Assembly: GCA_964019415.1 (NCBI GenBank)
Contig: OZ025884.1
Location: forward strand, 3,162,193-3,226,192
Direction: 5' to 3'
Length of the DNA stretch: 64,000 nucleotides
DNA from: Ianthella basta
Taxonomy: Eukaryota > Porifera > Demospongiae > Verongiida > Ianthellidae
The notes under the pieces are model-generated. The model saw only the letters and a list, made by a program, of their open reading frames with translations, was not told the origin of the DNA and searched no databases. Position 1 is the stretch's first letter; each line of letters opens with the position of its first letter. The translations under genes were made by a program, and so were the position numbers. This document shows positions 47,486 to 58,900 of this stretch, one piece after another.

Positions 47486-48790
47486 ATTCTTGTGTCTGAG
47501 CAGAAATCGCTCCACCTACATAGTACGTATACCCGAAGGAAATCGTGAGGGGGACGCTTATCGGTTGAGGGGGACATGATTCGGCAATGACCATTCTGGT
47601 GATAACCGTCCGGGGGTTCCGAAAACGGCAAGAAAAGTTGCCGAAAATGGTCTGGGGGGACAGGTTTGGGGGGAGGGAGGGGGAGCAATATCAGCATGAC
47701 AGACTCTTGAATACAGTTCAGCCTGTGGCCTAGGATAACTTCCTGCAAACCACAAGACGGGCGGCGTCAACCCGCTGAAAACCAGACCCCCTGTTACCTC
47801 AATCAGCAACCACAGCAAGTTTGACGCCGATGGTGCAAGAAACGTGTGTGCGCATAGCGAACACACAGACAGACAGACACTCTCAGCTTTATTATTTTAG
47901 ACTAGCAGAGTGACCTGCCTTCGGCGAGCTATGGCGCCTGACGCCTGTCCCCCAATGCCTTCAGCAACCATGTTACTGCTACAGCTCAAAATGATGATTA
48001 TTGGTTTAAATTCGAATGTGGGATGACAGCGAATAAGTCTGGTAAAAGCCGGAAGTCGATGGGAACGATACTTAGAGAATGGCTGTCGTCTGCCAAGGAA
48101 AAAGCGGAAATGAATGGATAACTCTCTGTGAACCACAAGACGAGTGATGTCAACCCCGCCATAACCTGACCCTTGGTGCCCCCAGCAACCACAGCAAAAC
48201 CTGTTTGAGAGCAACGGAGCAAGAAACGCATGCGCGTATTGCGAACACTCACACAGACAGACAGACAATTTCGGCTTTATAGATTAGATATACTGTATGT
48301 TGATTGATTGATTGATTGATTAATTATTATTTGTCAACAGGAAGCTGCATCCACAGGATTAGATTTTCATGCAGGCCCTGGCACACAGCTACATCACAAA
48401 GAAAGCATATGATAAATAGAACATGCGACATGCATATTGTCAATAGACGGAATGGTAAAAAAGTAAATGAAGCAATGTCAGTTCAATGTACAGTACACAC
48501 ATTTTATTAATCACTCCATGCATTATTACAGCGCACAGAGCCACTCTCCACCACTCCATTGCTGCACAACCACATCACACTGTCCCTGTCCCACCCCATG
48601 CACCCCACCTCAAGCCACCCATCCCAGGTAGCTATATATGTAGCCAGACTGCCATTTTGTTCAGACTTCATCTTAATTTTCAAAAGATGGTATGGAACTC
48701 CAGAAGCTGGGTAGGGACAGGCTAATGAGCTGATACCTATGAAAACTGAGTGGTTGCTTACATAATTATAGGTAGACATAACAAGCTACC
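47486..48790. repeat. Dispersed repeat pair and spacer, unit C
   Basis: Counterpart of 28800-30060: two units with ACACAGACAGACAGAC tails, a GATT run near 48300, then spacer. A few short indels distinguish it from unit B. Confidence 0.55.
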
Positions 48791-49283
48791 AAGGTTTCAG
48801 CTTCCACTGGACCCTTGGTAGCTAATTGAATACAGTGCAGCCTGTGGCCTAGCCTCGCTAAGCCAGGCCTATTTTATATCTTCCCAATATAAAATAAGCT
48901 TGGCTTAGCAAGGATACCCGTGGCCAGTCTACGTAAGGTAGGGTAGGGGGTTTCCGAACAAGATGGGGTTTCTGAACAGGGCGCCGCGTTTCGCCTGCAC
49001 ACAGTAGAACAGCTTCCTTTTCAGTATGCAGTTAACACAAGAGTTAATTTATAAACTGACACAGTGAGAAGCTGTTGCTTCGAATACAGACGGAGCGTGG
49101 CGCAGAGTTCGGAAAACCCATCTTGTTCGCTAGCTAACCTGCGAGAGAAAGGCCCATCCAAGTCTAGCATGGCGTACCTTGCTGAATTCTTGTAGTAGAC
49201 AAATAGACCAAAAATCAAGACTTGGCTTCCGAAACGGATTGTAACGCACATCCACGTGACACAATGTAATTAACCTTAGACAA

Positions 49284-49293
49284 CCATATAAGG
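49284..49293 (+). promoter_or_regulatory. CArG/TATA-like box of fucosyltransferase-like gene C
   Basis: CCATATAAGG, 125 bp before the ATG, in the same conserved context as in copies A and B. Confidence 0.55.
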
Positions 49294-49408
49294 CGTTGAT
49301 ACGTGTAGATACTGTCTTGACTCATCGCTCGCAGTTTAGTCAGTATAGAGCGATTCACCAATCGCAAGTTTGGACCGCTAGCTAGCTACCATTGATACAG
49401 TAGCTAGT

Positions 49409-50821
49409 ATGCTTACAAATAGAAGGAGTCCCCTTCTCTTGATTTTAATTATTGGGCTCAGTTGTCTTCTGCTCCTGAAGGGCTTTTCATATGTGCCTCG
49501 CAGTGATACCGTACCGTCCGCCTACGTACCAAAGGCCGATGGAGGAAACGTGTCTTCCCTTCCATCAGAGACCAATCGGGCGACTTCCCTTCCATCAGAG
49601 ACCAACCAGGAGTCACCCACTGATCAGCAACTCTGTCTGAACGTCCTACGGCGAACACAGAGTTTCAAGCAAAGCCTCCTCAAAGAGTGTGAACACTTGG
49701 TAGGTAATTTGCCCATCATTAAGACCTACTTGGAGAGGACTTTAGCATACTTGTCTTGGCATAACAGGGCAACAACGCGGGCAGCGCCCGATAAGCGGAC
49801 ATTGACTTGGAAGTGTCTGCGGCCTCTCATATCGTGCGGTGGATATGGCGACCAGGTTCGTGGAATGGCCTACACCTTTGTTCTCGCTCTCCTAACAGAC
49901 AGAGTGCTGTACATTCAGTGGCCTAACTTGTACATTACAAAGAGTGAAAATGACGGGAGTACCCACGAAGACAGTAATATGTTTGTTCCCAATGCCATTA
50001 ATTGGACTGTACCCTCCTTTCTTTCAAACGTTTCTGCTATGCAGTTCATCGACCTTGATGCCTATCATGAGCCAAGTGGTGTATGTGAAGCTCTATACAG
50101 CCAGACTCAGCATATTACATACAACACCATGCACTGGCACCCTACCTGCTTCAGCGAAACTTTGATGGCTAACCATACTGCTTCTTTGGCTTTGAAAGAG
50201 TTACTCAAAGCACCGACAGATGCGCTAGAGTTTACTGTTACAGTTACAATACGCCTGCTACTCGAGTACAGCAATGCTGTGTACGAGAGAAAGAAAGAGC
50301 TCAAGAAAGAATTAGGTATTGGTCCTGATTCCCATTTTGTAGCTATACATATCAGATCTGGGATATTTGCATCTGGTGTGGATGAATCAAAATCAGGTAG
50401 TTATATGACATCTGAAATTCAATGGGAGGAGCAGATTGAATGTGCACAGAATAAGTCCAAGGCATTGGGTATAACTGGACCCGTTGCTGTAATATCAGAT
50501 TCAACGCAATGCAAGCAGTGGGCAAGGAAGAGGTATGGGAACAAAGTGATAGCAAGTGACATTGCTACAATGCACATTGCTAAAGATCCAAATTCTTGGA
50601 CTGACACAGCGACGATGAAGAAGAAGATAAAGCGCTATAATTCTGTCCTGGCAAATACAGCTGAGTTGGCATTCATGTCTGATGCTGCAGCGATTGGCAT
50701 GAGAGGCAGTGGGTTTCCTAGAATTAGCGCCTGGCTGGGGGGACTACCCACTGATGCTATGTTCTGTTGTCCTGTAGCCAACTGTGGTACTACTGTTGCA
50801 CTTGTCCTTCCGGGTTCCTAA
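49409..50821 (+). CDS. Fucosyltransferase-like type II membrane protein, copy C (470 aa)
   Basis: Uninterrupted frame, same length as copy B. It has a signal anchor near residues 9-24, a stem with two SLPSET units, the motif SCGGYGDQVRGMAY (Ser as in copy A) and VAIHIRSG. The domain ends in CCPVANCGTT and PGS. The upstream flank is free of the Harbinger element. The stop codon at 50819-50821 lies inside the 12-bp target duplication of a hammerhead element, so that element starts about ten bases after the coding region and would become part of the 3' UTR. The glycosyltransferase assignment is as for copy A, with acceptor unknown. Confidence 0.72.
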   Translation: MLTNRRSPLLLILIIGLSCLLLLKGFSYVPRSDTVPSAYVPKADGGNVSSLPSETNRATSLPSETNQESPTDQQLCLNVLRRTQSFKQSLLKECEHLVGNLPIIKTYLERTLAYLSWHNRATTRAAPDKRTLTWKCLRPLISCGGYGDQVRGMAYTFVLALLTDRVLYIQWPNLYITKSENDGSTHEDSNMFVPNAINWTVPSFLSNVSAMQFIDLDAYHEPSGVCEALYSQTQHITYNTMHWHPTCFSETLMANHTASLALKELLKAPTDALEFTVTVTIRLLLEYSNAVYERKKELKKELGIGPDSHFVAIHIRSGIFASGVDESKSGSYMTSEIQWEEQIECAQNKSKALGITGPVAVISDSTQCKQWARKRYGNKVIASDIATMHIAKDPNSWTDTATMKKKIKRYNSVLANTAELAFMSDAAAIGMRGSGFPRISAWLGGLPTDAMFCCPVANCGTTVALVLPGS

Positions 50822-50910
50822 CCATGCACTTTTTTTTGTTTGAAAAGTCCTGAGTGGCTAGGTAAGTCTGACATCATCCAAGTTCGTTCGCACTAGCCAA
50901 AATTTCACAA

Positions 50911-50959
50911 GTTATCCAGACGTTTCGGCAGCTTTCAGCCACCTTCATCAGTGAATGAC
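50911..50959 (-). ncRNA. Hammerhead ribozyme-like motif, left arm (copy 50.9)
   Basis: The reverse complement carries the same core, helices and GTC triplet as the motif in the right arm at 51368-51416. CTGATGA is at 50945-50951 and GAAAC at 50922-50926. Confidence 0.68.
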
Positions 50960-51367
50960 AAAATACAGCACTCCTATAGTTTATATATAAATGTTAGTGA
51001 CAGGTGATGAAATGTGGTGACAGTTGATGATGTGACCATGAATAACGTTAAAGTAACAATTTAACAGTCAATGAATTTTTGTCACCCTGTCAAACTGTCA
51101 CCCATATGCCACCACACGCTGCCTATTGGAGAGCTGGCATATACAACGGAACCCGGATGCACTGAATAGGGAGAAGGGAACCTTGCCTGAGGTGTACACT
51201 GCCCTCCTAGAGTAGATTACTATTGGATCTCTACTGTTACTGCCTAACAAAATTCATTGACTGTTAAATTGTTACTTAACGTTATTCATGGTCACATCAT
51301 CAACTGTCATCACATTTCATCACCTGTCACTAACATTTATATATAAACTATAGGAGTGCTGTATTTT

Positions 51368-51416
51368 GTCATTCACTGATGAAGGTGGCTGAAAGCTGCC
51401 GAAACGTCTGGATAAC
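51368..51416 (+). ncRNA. Hammerhead ribozyme-like motif, right arm (copy 51.4)
   Basis: Core CTGATGA at 51376-51382, one extra A, helix II GGTGGC/GCTGCC with the loop TGAAA, GAAAC at 51401-51405, cleavage triplet GTC ending at 51408. Helix I pairs GTCATTCA (51368-51375) with TGGATAAC (51409-51416): five pairs next to the core, one mismatch, then two more. Helix III is the two-pair AC/GT. All invariant core bases of a type I hammerhead are present. The extra purine between A9 and helix II recurs in every copy in this window. Confidence 0.72.
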
Positions 51417-51465
51417 TTGTGAAATTTTGGCTAGTGCGAACGAACTTGGATGATAACCATGCACT

Positions 51466-52169
51466 CTTGGCTAATTGTCATGTATGGCCTGCAAATCTAT
51501 ACACTGCATGTAGCTATGCATGCATGTATAGCAACACCTATTATAGCTGTAGTAATGCAGATCAACCACTTGTGTGACATAATGCTATAGATATCAGACA
51601 CGCACATAGACAGCATACACTACCGTGCTGTCTATGTAGGGATGGCCGTGCAAGTAGTTGCTTGTATATGCTGTAATGCATGCAAACGAAAAGTATAGCT
51701 ATATTGTCGTATAGGGCTTAAAACCGGCACAGAAGGCTTTCCAAGAGTAAGTATCTGTTGCATACAACGCATGACTATATAGCTAACCTTGCTTTCCAGC
51801 AGCATAAATGTGTGCCCCGGTAGAAAACAATGTCAACATTTTATGTGTCTCGTCATATATTTTCTCAGAAATCAGTATAGCGTACGAACCATAGCGAGTA
51901 TGATAAAACGTTTACGCTGCTTTCCACTGGCTAGCTATATATTCATTTGTAGGTTAGCTATTGTGAAACCTCCGAGAGCAAGTTACACAAATGAGGATTT
52001 CATGGCGCGTGGCCTTGGGAAGGCCTGCATGGCCTTCCCAACGATATTCAGTGATTCAATTCGTGACCATGGAGCAGGACTCTGGTATTTGCCAATTGCA
52101 AGTTAGGCATCACTGGCCGTACCCCTCTCTAGGGACGGGTACAGTACAGTTGTTGCTACAGACCCTTAC
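51466..52169. other. 3' flank of copy C
   Basis: Matches 34128-34846. No gene is seen. Confidence 0.45.
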
Positions 52170-52690
52170 AGTCCGTTTACACTACGCGGTGGAACGGTGC
52201 CGTTCGGCGAATGTGCATGCCGTATCGTACCGTACCAACGTAGCGCATAAACGTGGTATTAGTATATATGTAGTGTAAACGGGCGTGTATGCGGAACGGT
52301 TCCACCTCGGGTAGGTGGCCCAAACAGGTCCAGGACCGTTTCCAGAACCGTTCCGTTCGCTAGTGTAGACGAAACCGCTCCTGTGGAACGGTTCTCGCCA
52401 CTTGACTCGCACGTGGTCGGGCAATTGCCGTGCACGTAGAAGCCTACAGCTCTTCCGTAGCTGTCCGTATCACGCTCTGCGGGCTGCAATACGTCGTCCA
52501 GAACGCTCCAGAAACGATCCGTTCGCTAGTCTAAACGAAACTGTTCCAAAGCAACTGTTCTCTGTTCGTCTCGGTGCTTTCCCGTAGCGACCCGTAGACG
52601 AGAAATGGCTGGTGTTTGGAAGGATGCGGATGTGCTTATTTATATGGACTTGAATATTCGTCGGCAACCAGCTCAGCAAAATGATATAGA
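52170..52690 (+). mobile_element. 5' part of a Harbinger-like element, unit C
   Basis: The stretch begins CCGTTTACACTACGCGG and contains TAGTGTAAACGGGCG and GGAACGGTT palindromes. It ends with an ATG at about 52604 opening MAGVWKDADVLIYMDLNIRR before homology to unit B resumes. Unit B has the same stretch up to 35207, where a MITE replaced the rest. It is possibly the leader and first codons of an autonomous relative. The encoded piece is not recognised. Confidence 0.4.
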
Positions 52691-52881
52691 ATTAAACATG
52701 CATACACATATACATGGGGCATGAGAAAACTCGGACACAGGCGTATACCCATGCAGACCAGCATTCAGCTGGGGAGGAATGCCTGGCAAGCTTGTGAGAG
52801 AATACAAGGTAGAGATGAGCTTATGAACTAAGATAGAATGAGTTGATTAACAAATCGTTTGGTGACAGAGATAAATGACTG

Positions 52882-53595
52882 TTAAGTGGACGCTGACATG
52901 AAAGGATGGATTAGAGGCATGATTGGGTTCCAATTGGTACATCTTGCTTGGAAGATGTGGGCTGAGCATGCTACTGCAATCTTGCTTAATTCGAATAGGA
53001 GATTCGAGATTGATCGAGTCTGTGTTGGGAGGATGGTTTGAATGGTGATGGTTGCCTCCTTGGTGAAATGTCCAAGAGAGCCTATTTCCAGGGTGTCCAG
53101 GACTGTGAAGAAACCTGCAGCCTCAAGAATGTTTGTAAGGGCAATGTAGTTTTGCTTGGATTGGTTTCTCATCTGGGCATTTGTGATATGTGCCACTGTG
53201 TTTGCTGGTACTGTGAGCTCCAGCACTTTGATAGTTTTGTCCTGGATGATGACAATGTCTGGGCGGGCAGTGGTCGGAACAATGGATAGGAATACAGTTG
53301 ATGGAGGGTTGTCCAATGCCCTGTGGCCTGGCAGGTATGCGTACATATGTACAGTGTAGAGCCATCAGGGAGGTGGGACCTCATGATGTCCACATACAGT
53401 GTGGGCCAAAACAGAATCGTGATGCCATCTGTAGCAATCCTGCATCAGGGCAGTTGGACAACAGTTCAGGATGTGGTTGACTGTGCATGGTCGTGAGTAA
53501 CACAGGGGGCAGGAGGGGTCAGATTGTAGCCTCCATTGGCAGAGGTTCACTGGTGTGGCTAGACAGTCAATACCAGCTCGGATCATGAAGGACAT
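52882..53595 (-). pseudogene. RLE-type LINE, C-terminal zinc knuckle and endonuclease remnant
   Basis: Two consecutive frames on -. 53595-53365 has CQWRLQSDPSCPLCYSRPCT then VNHILNCC (a C-C-H-C knuckle). 53346-52882 has RPDIVIIQDKTIKVLE, matching the (R/K)PD-x12-(D/E) signature of the restriction-like endonuclease at the C-terminus of R2/R4/NeSL-type LINEs. The two frames differ, so there is a frameshift near 53350. No reverse transcriptase core is present: homology is lost above 53600. It is a 5'-truncated dead copy, as is usual for LINEs. Confidence 0.68.
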
Positions 53596-55359
53596 CTGTC
53601 AATAATAATAAAATTATGTATCGACGGATGTATTGAAGCTGGGGATATATCATATTGTCGACCTTTGCTTTGCCTCTCTCATGCCGGACTAACCGAAGGA
53701 AGGATTTTGAAAATGACTTCCAAATGTTTCTTTGCGTGGAGCATAGGCGTTTTCTGCCTTCAAAAGATGTAGAACAGGCAACCACACCACCTCTAATCTG
53801 AAGACATACAGAAAGCAGCGGGATAGCACCCAGCAGTTCAGCGACTTGGTTCGCACAACACTTTCTATCATGACCTCATGATGCCGTTGAAGGCCTTCAG
53901 TTCCCTGTCTCAGAGAAGTGACAGGACGGAGCGATGTAGAGCGTGGTGAGCCCCATGAATTCAGTACGCAAACTTTTGCTAACGGTCAATGGCATTTAAA
54001 GCTTAAGTGCGCACAGTTACTGCTCGAAGTTTCCTCCATGCAGATGGTGCATGTAGTGCAGTTGAGCAAACTGCCTTCTGCCGCAAAAGAATGGGGTTCA
54101 CTTTGTTCATCCCGATTCGCCCTATGATGTCAAAGATTAGCCATGTGCGTCGGAAGTCGCTACAGGTAGATAGTTGTACATGCCTGCATGAATTCATGGC
54201 CTCAATATAGAATTACTTCTCTTAGACTATAATTATTAATTGATCTGTGCATGCAACAGCTATAGACCTCACCTCATCTCTTATCCATCTAACCCACTCT
54301 CTGTGTATCTAGGTGTAGACATGATTGCATAGGGATAGGAAACTCCACATGCAGCTCAGCAGAGCATGCATGAGTGCAGCTGTATACATGTACATGTACT
54401 GCTAGAACACGCTTCCAGCTGCCATATGACATTAATTTCATACAGATCTTTTTCAGTTGGTTGTCCACACTGTGCACCGGGTACTGGAGTCAAGTCATGA
54501 TATTGTACATAAACATGAGCAGTATTGCTGTATAACATCTCTAGCTCGCAATCTATGTCAATTAATACTAGATTTTGCGATTATACTGTTACATTAAGTA
54601 TGTGTATGAATCCGTATAATATCGTGCAAGTGCCGGATACCGGTATGTGGTGTGGACAAGTGGTTCAACAAGTAATTCAAGTTGAGAAACACGTGCGGCT
54701 GCCGCCCCAACTCGAAATACTTGCTCCCTCCCGTTGCTGCTGTGTTATCAATATACGTATAGTAGCTATTGCAACTAATTTTGTGTAACTCATCAATACA
54801 CTTGTGAACACATACTTCATAGGCAAGAATGAACTTGATTAGAGTCAAAATATTTTGACACACATGTGCACATGCAACGGCACAGTTGATTTACATACGT
54901 ACTTTATACACAGTTTGCACATTCTCAGAGCTGCCAAAAACACAATCAAGTACACGCACACACACACACACACACAAACAAACCTACACACACGCACGCA
55001 TGTATATAGCTAAATACACACATGCAAACATATGCACATGCTCTCTAAAAGACATGCATGGATGAGAGTAGCTAGGACATGCATGGATGGAGATACACAC
55101 AGATAGCTGCAAGTGTGCGCTTCACAGCACACCTGCAGTCATTGCAACGGCTAGGGTTCTGTTGGGGTTCTACTTGTTGCACAGCTGCAGGCGAAATCCC
55201 TATATATAGCAGTGAAAGCGCGCTCCATTTCAGGGCAATGAGGTTCAGGCTCCTAGAGAGTTCGTCTATGTCATTGTTAACCAAATTAATTCGGCTGTCC
55301 TCGCTGGTAGCTCACTCGGAATCTGATCATCTGGCTTGCCCCAACTGGGGTTAGCTCGC
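53596..55359. other. Unit C sequence without a firm gene call
   Basis: About 53600-54530 is absent from unit B. Several frames of 60-80 codons occur on both strands (for example 53918-54127 on +), but none shows a known domain or splice structure. About 54540 onward matches unit B (38060 onward) and holds a short CA run near 54955. Confidence 0.4.
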
Positions 55360-55482
55360 TCAGCCAATGTGCTTAGCACGCTTGGCCAATGTGCTTAGCA
55401 TGCTTGGCCAATGTGCTTAGCACGCTTGGCCAATGTGCTTAGCAAGTTTGGGTTATAGCGTTAGGGTTAGGGTTAGGGTTGG
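55360..55482. repeat. 22-bp tandem repeat and short telomere-like string
   Basis: Four units of CCAATGTGCTTAGCACGCTT-type sequence (unit B has two), followed by GTTAGGGTTAGGGTTAGGG, three to four TTAGGG units at about 55460-55482. In unit B the latter is mutated to GGATTAGGG. Confidence 0.8.
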
Positions 55483-55514
55483 TTTTAATTTTAGTCTCTT
55501 CTATGCATTTAGTC

Positions 55515-55620
55515 AGTGTGGGGTATGTACAGTGTGGGGTATGTACAGTGTGGGGTGTGTACAGTGTACAATTATAGGATGTGCTCAGTTTGGGGTGTGT
55601 AGTGTGGGGTGTGTACATAC
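55515..55620. repeat. Seed of the 16-bp satellite, unit C
   Basis: Three to four GTGTACAGTGTGGGGT-type units, the counterpart of 38965-39090. Confidence 0.75.
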
Positions 55621-55945
55621 AGCTACATCCATGCTCATTGCACAGCAGTCAGGTATGCAATGTATAAAGTGTGTGTCACCGGCCCCATTGTGTACATGTG
55701 TATGGCAATAAATTATACATATAGCTACGTACACCGTCCTGCAGCATACATTGGTCATACACAATGTGGGCTTCTGATTTGCATGTATAGGTATAATGTG
55801 GATTGGTCACGTATGCAGACAGCATTGATGCAATTAAGTGAAATAATATAGAATAATGACAACAAAACAGAATGTACTATAAATTATTACAATACGCTGA
55901 TTTGAAGTGGGTCTTAAGTCAATGACAAAGCTCATTTATTTAGGC

Positions 55946-58900
55946 CTATATTTCTACGCTGACAGTTAGTGCAGCATTTGTCCGCAGTGTTCCTCTCACT
56001 GACTCCACTAACTCTTCTGGTACCACTAACAGTGTCACTGCTCTGAGCAATGGGTTCTTGCTAAACCCAGCAGCCAGGGCTCTGCTAGCTCTAGCACTGA
56101 GGCCCAGGTTCACTTCCACCTCGACTACTTGAGCACAACTGGCTGCCTCCTCCAGCTGTGTCCAGTCCTCTTCACTCAACCTCTCCTGTAGGTACAAAAA
56201 CACTGCACTATTGGTATGGCTTCAGGAGGTAGGCTGCTGATGGACATAAAATGGCCATCCATATGCACACTCTTTACTCTGGGGGGGGAGTCGGACAAGG
56301 TCACGTGCGCTCGAAAACAGCTGACACTGCTGCTCTTAACTGTGTATTTTACTACACTATGTACTAACAGTAGTTAATAGCAGGATGTTAAATCAGCTAA
56401 AGTGGTACAGTTAGTGCTTGCAAACCCCAAGAAATGCTGCCCTAGCTTGGGATGTCTTAGCCTTGGAATCAGTAATATGAATCAACTTAATCCGACATGA
56501 CTCTCCTTGGCTATGTACCGAGGGTTCATACCAGGGGTGCAAAGGAAACATAAGGCAATGCCATGGCTCAGGGTAGATACACTTGGCCTTGGAGCACAGC
56601 AAGCTAATACGCGGGGACACATTTAAAATGACAAGAATGCAATAAGGTTGACCTGGTATTGCACAATCCCATGCAAGACCTTGTCCGCTTCCCCCCGCTC
56701 TTCATAGGAGGGGCAAATCAGGGGGTGGGGCATTGGACAGGGCAGTCCATCACATCAAATGTCATATGACCGTAAGAGGATACCCCTAAACATAAGGACA
56801 CTACCGTATGGCCGGAAATTTTGGCGGGAATTTATTTTGGCAGATTGCTGAAATTTCTATATTTGGCAGAATTTACTTTAGCGGTTTGGCAAAGCCTGTG
56901 CCATAATGATAGTCACAGCAAAATGACGAACAGAATATAGATTGCTGAAGAGTCTCTGAGGAATACACGCGCTGTTGTTTAATCATAATCGGATTATTTT
57001 CGTTCCAATCCCTAGCCTTTCCCAGGAATGTTGCAACGTACAAAGGCTTTTAAGCCTCCTTTTGCCTGATCTGCTGACGCTCGCTTGCAGCCTGTGACTC
57101 GCACACAATTGTACCGCTCCAACGCAGAAACAGAGAACAGGCTGCCGAAATCTGCCGCAGTAAGTTACCGACAATGATATCAACGTCAGTCTTCACAGTA
57201 ACCGCATATACGATGCCGTTCGGATTGCCTTCGGCTTCCTCGCGCTCTTCTTCCACCTGCGGTGTGCAAAACTCTTTGAAAACGTGCATTGTGTCCTCGC
57301 GCTGCTGTCAGTTGTGAACTTAATGCTGCCGATTAATCATAGGCCTGGGGCAACCAGGCTTGTTAAGCGGGAAAACTATATGATTGCACAATTTTTGGCG
57401 GAAGAAATATTGGCGGATTGCTCGCAAAACTGCCAATCCGCCAAAATAAATTCCCCGCCAAAATTTCTGGCCATATGGTATTTGGAACCCACAAGTGAAG
57501 ATATTAGTAAAGTGAAAATTTAAACATTACAACATGCAAGCAACAGAACTGAAGTCTTGAATGGGAAGTGCAGAAGGGCCACACACGAAGACGACGCACC
57601 AGAACATAACCTATGTATGTACACAGAGATGTGTAGTACAGTGATTACTGTACTATGCCTGCATGCATGTGGGTGTCAAAGCTAGTAACACAACCAGAAT
57701 CAATGACGTGTATGAATGGGTGTACACTGCATATGCTGAACATACCCATGGTAGGAAGTGCACTTTGACACTTTGCAAATGTGAAGCTCTGCGTGCCATT
57801 GCTTGGAACACCGGAATAGGATTCACCATGTAGATGTCAAGCGTCCTCAACTGTGACATGTTCTGGATGCAACTGGCCACAGATGAAGCTGTGCGACCAC
57901 TTAAGAACAGACCTAAGGTGGAAAATACACCATTGATTGACAAGACTGATGGTTAACATCTAGGATCAATTCACTAGATGATCAAGGATTACGTATTGTA
58001 TACGATAATCCGAATGCTGAATGCAATATAATAAGTTAGAAAGGTGAGAAACCTTATTCTGTTATTCAAATTCCGTGAGTGATGGGAGTTGGGACATGAG
58101 AACACCTAGGAGCTCTCTCTTCTCCCTGGTAGGCACTCAGCAGCAGCACAGATGCAACATGTCATCTTCAGTTGAATCCCAGTGACTTTCATCTTCAGAC
58201 ACTGCGTCTAGGCTGTCCCAATGTCTGAGTCATGCTTTGCATGCTGATAAATGCCCATTGCTCGAGGTGTCAAGTTGACAAAAATTTTTGAGATCATTCA
58301 AGCTCGTTCACACTAACCAAGGGATTCACAACAGGACATTTCAGCAACTATTCAGCTATTCAGTGAGGGTTGTCAATAGCTGCTAGACCCTACTTCACTT
58401 CCGCCCCCACATGATAAGCCCAACCCATGCATGTACATACATACCCTACATGGTATAGTATAATTGTAGGCATGTAGTGATAGGCTCACCAGCAACATCC
58501 AGATGGGTTATTGAACAGTTGTCCTTGACTCCATTCACTAGTACGGTGCTGCCACCCCACAGCCTAAGTCGCTGCAGCCGGCAGCGAGCAGTCATCTTCT
58601 CCAGGATACTGCTGTCACCCTGCACATGCAGAAATGTCAATGATGTAATGTGCCGCATCTCAATCTGATTCACCTCAGAGTGGGAGTTAAACGGCACATG
58701 TTATGCACTCAAACAACTCAAGTGTAGAAAGTAGCAGCATAAATAGGAGGAAGCCACACAGTGGAATCATGTAAACTGCTCCTTCTGAGTCCACACCACA
58801 TAACTATATACCAGGTGAACATGCACTACTTACTTCAACAGCACTGATAAGGGCAAGATCCAAAGCTTCCAATGATTCGTGGTCAAAGACCTCAGCCAGT

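Larger units (their letters stand above)
50831..51453. mobile_element. Inverted-dimer hammerhead element, copy C
   Basis: Flanked by the 12-bp direct repeat TAACCATGCACT (50819-50830 and 51454-51465). Unit B has the single uninterrupted site after its gene. Two arms of about 205 bp (about 50870-51075 and 51245-51453) are near-perfect inverted copies, each carrying a hammerhead core. The middle of about 170 bp is unrelated. A T-rich 40-bp leader precedes the left arm. There is no open frame of note. It is probably a non-autonomous Penelope-like or retrozyme-type element. Confidence 0.78.
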
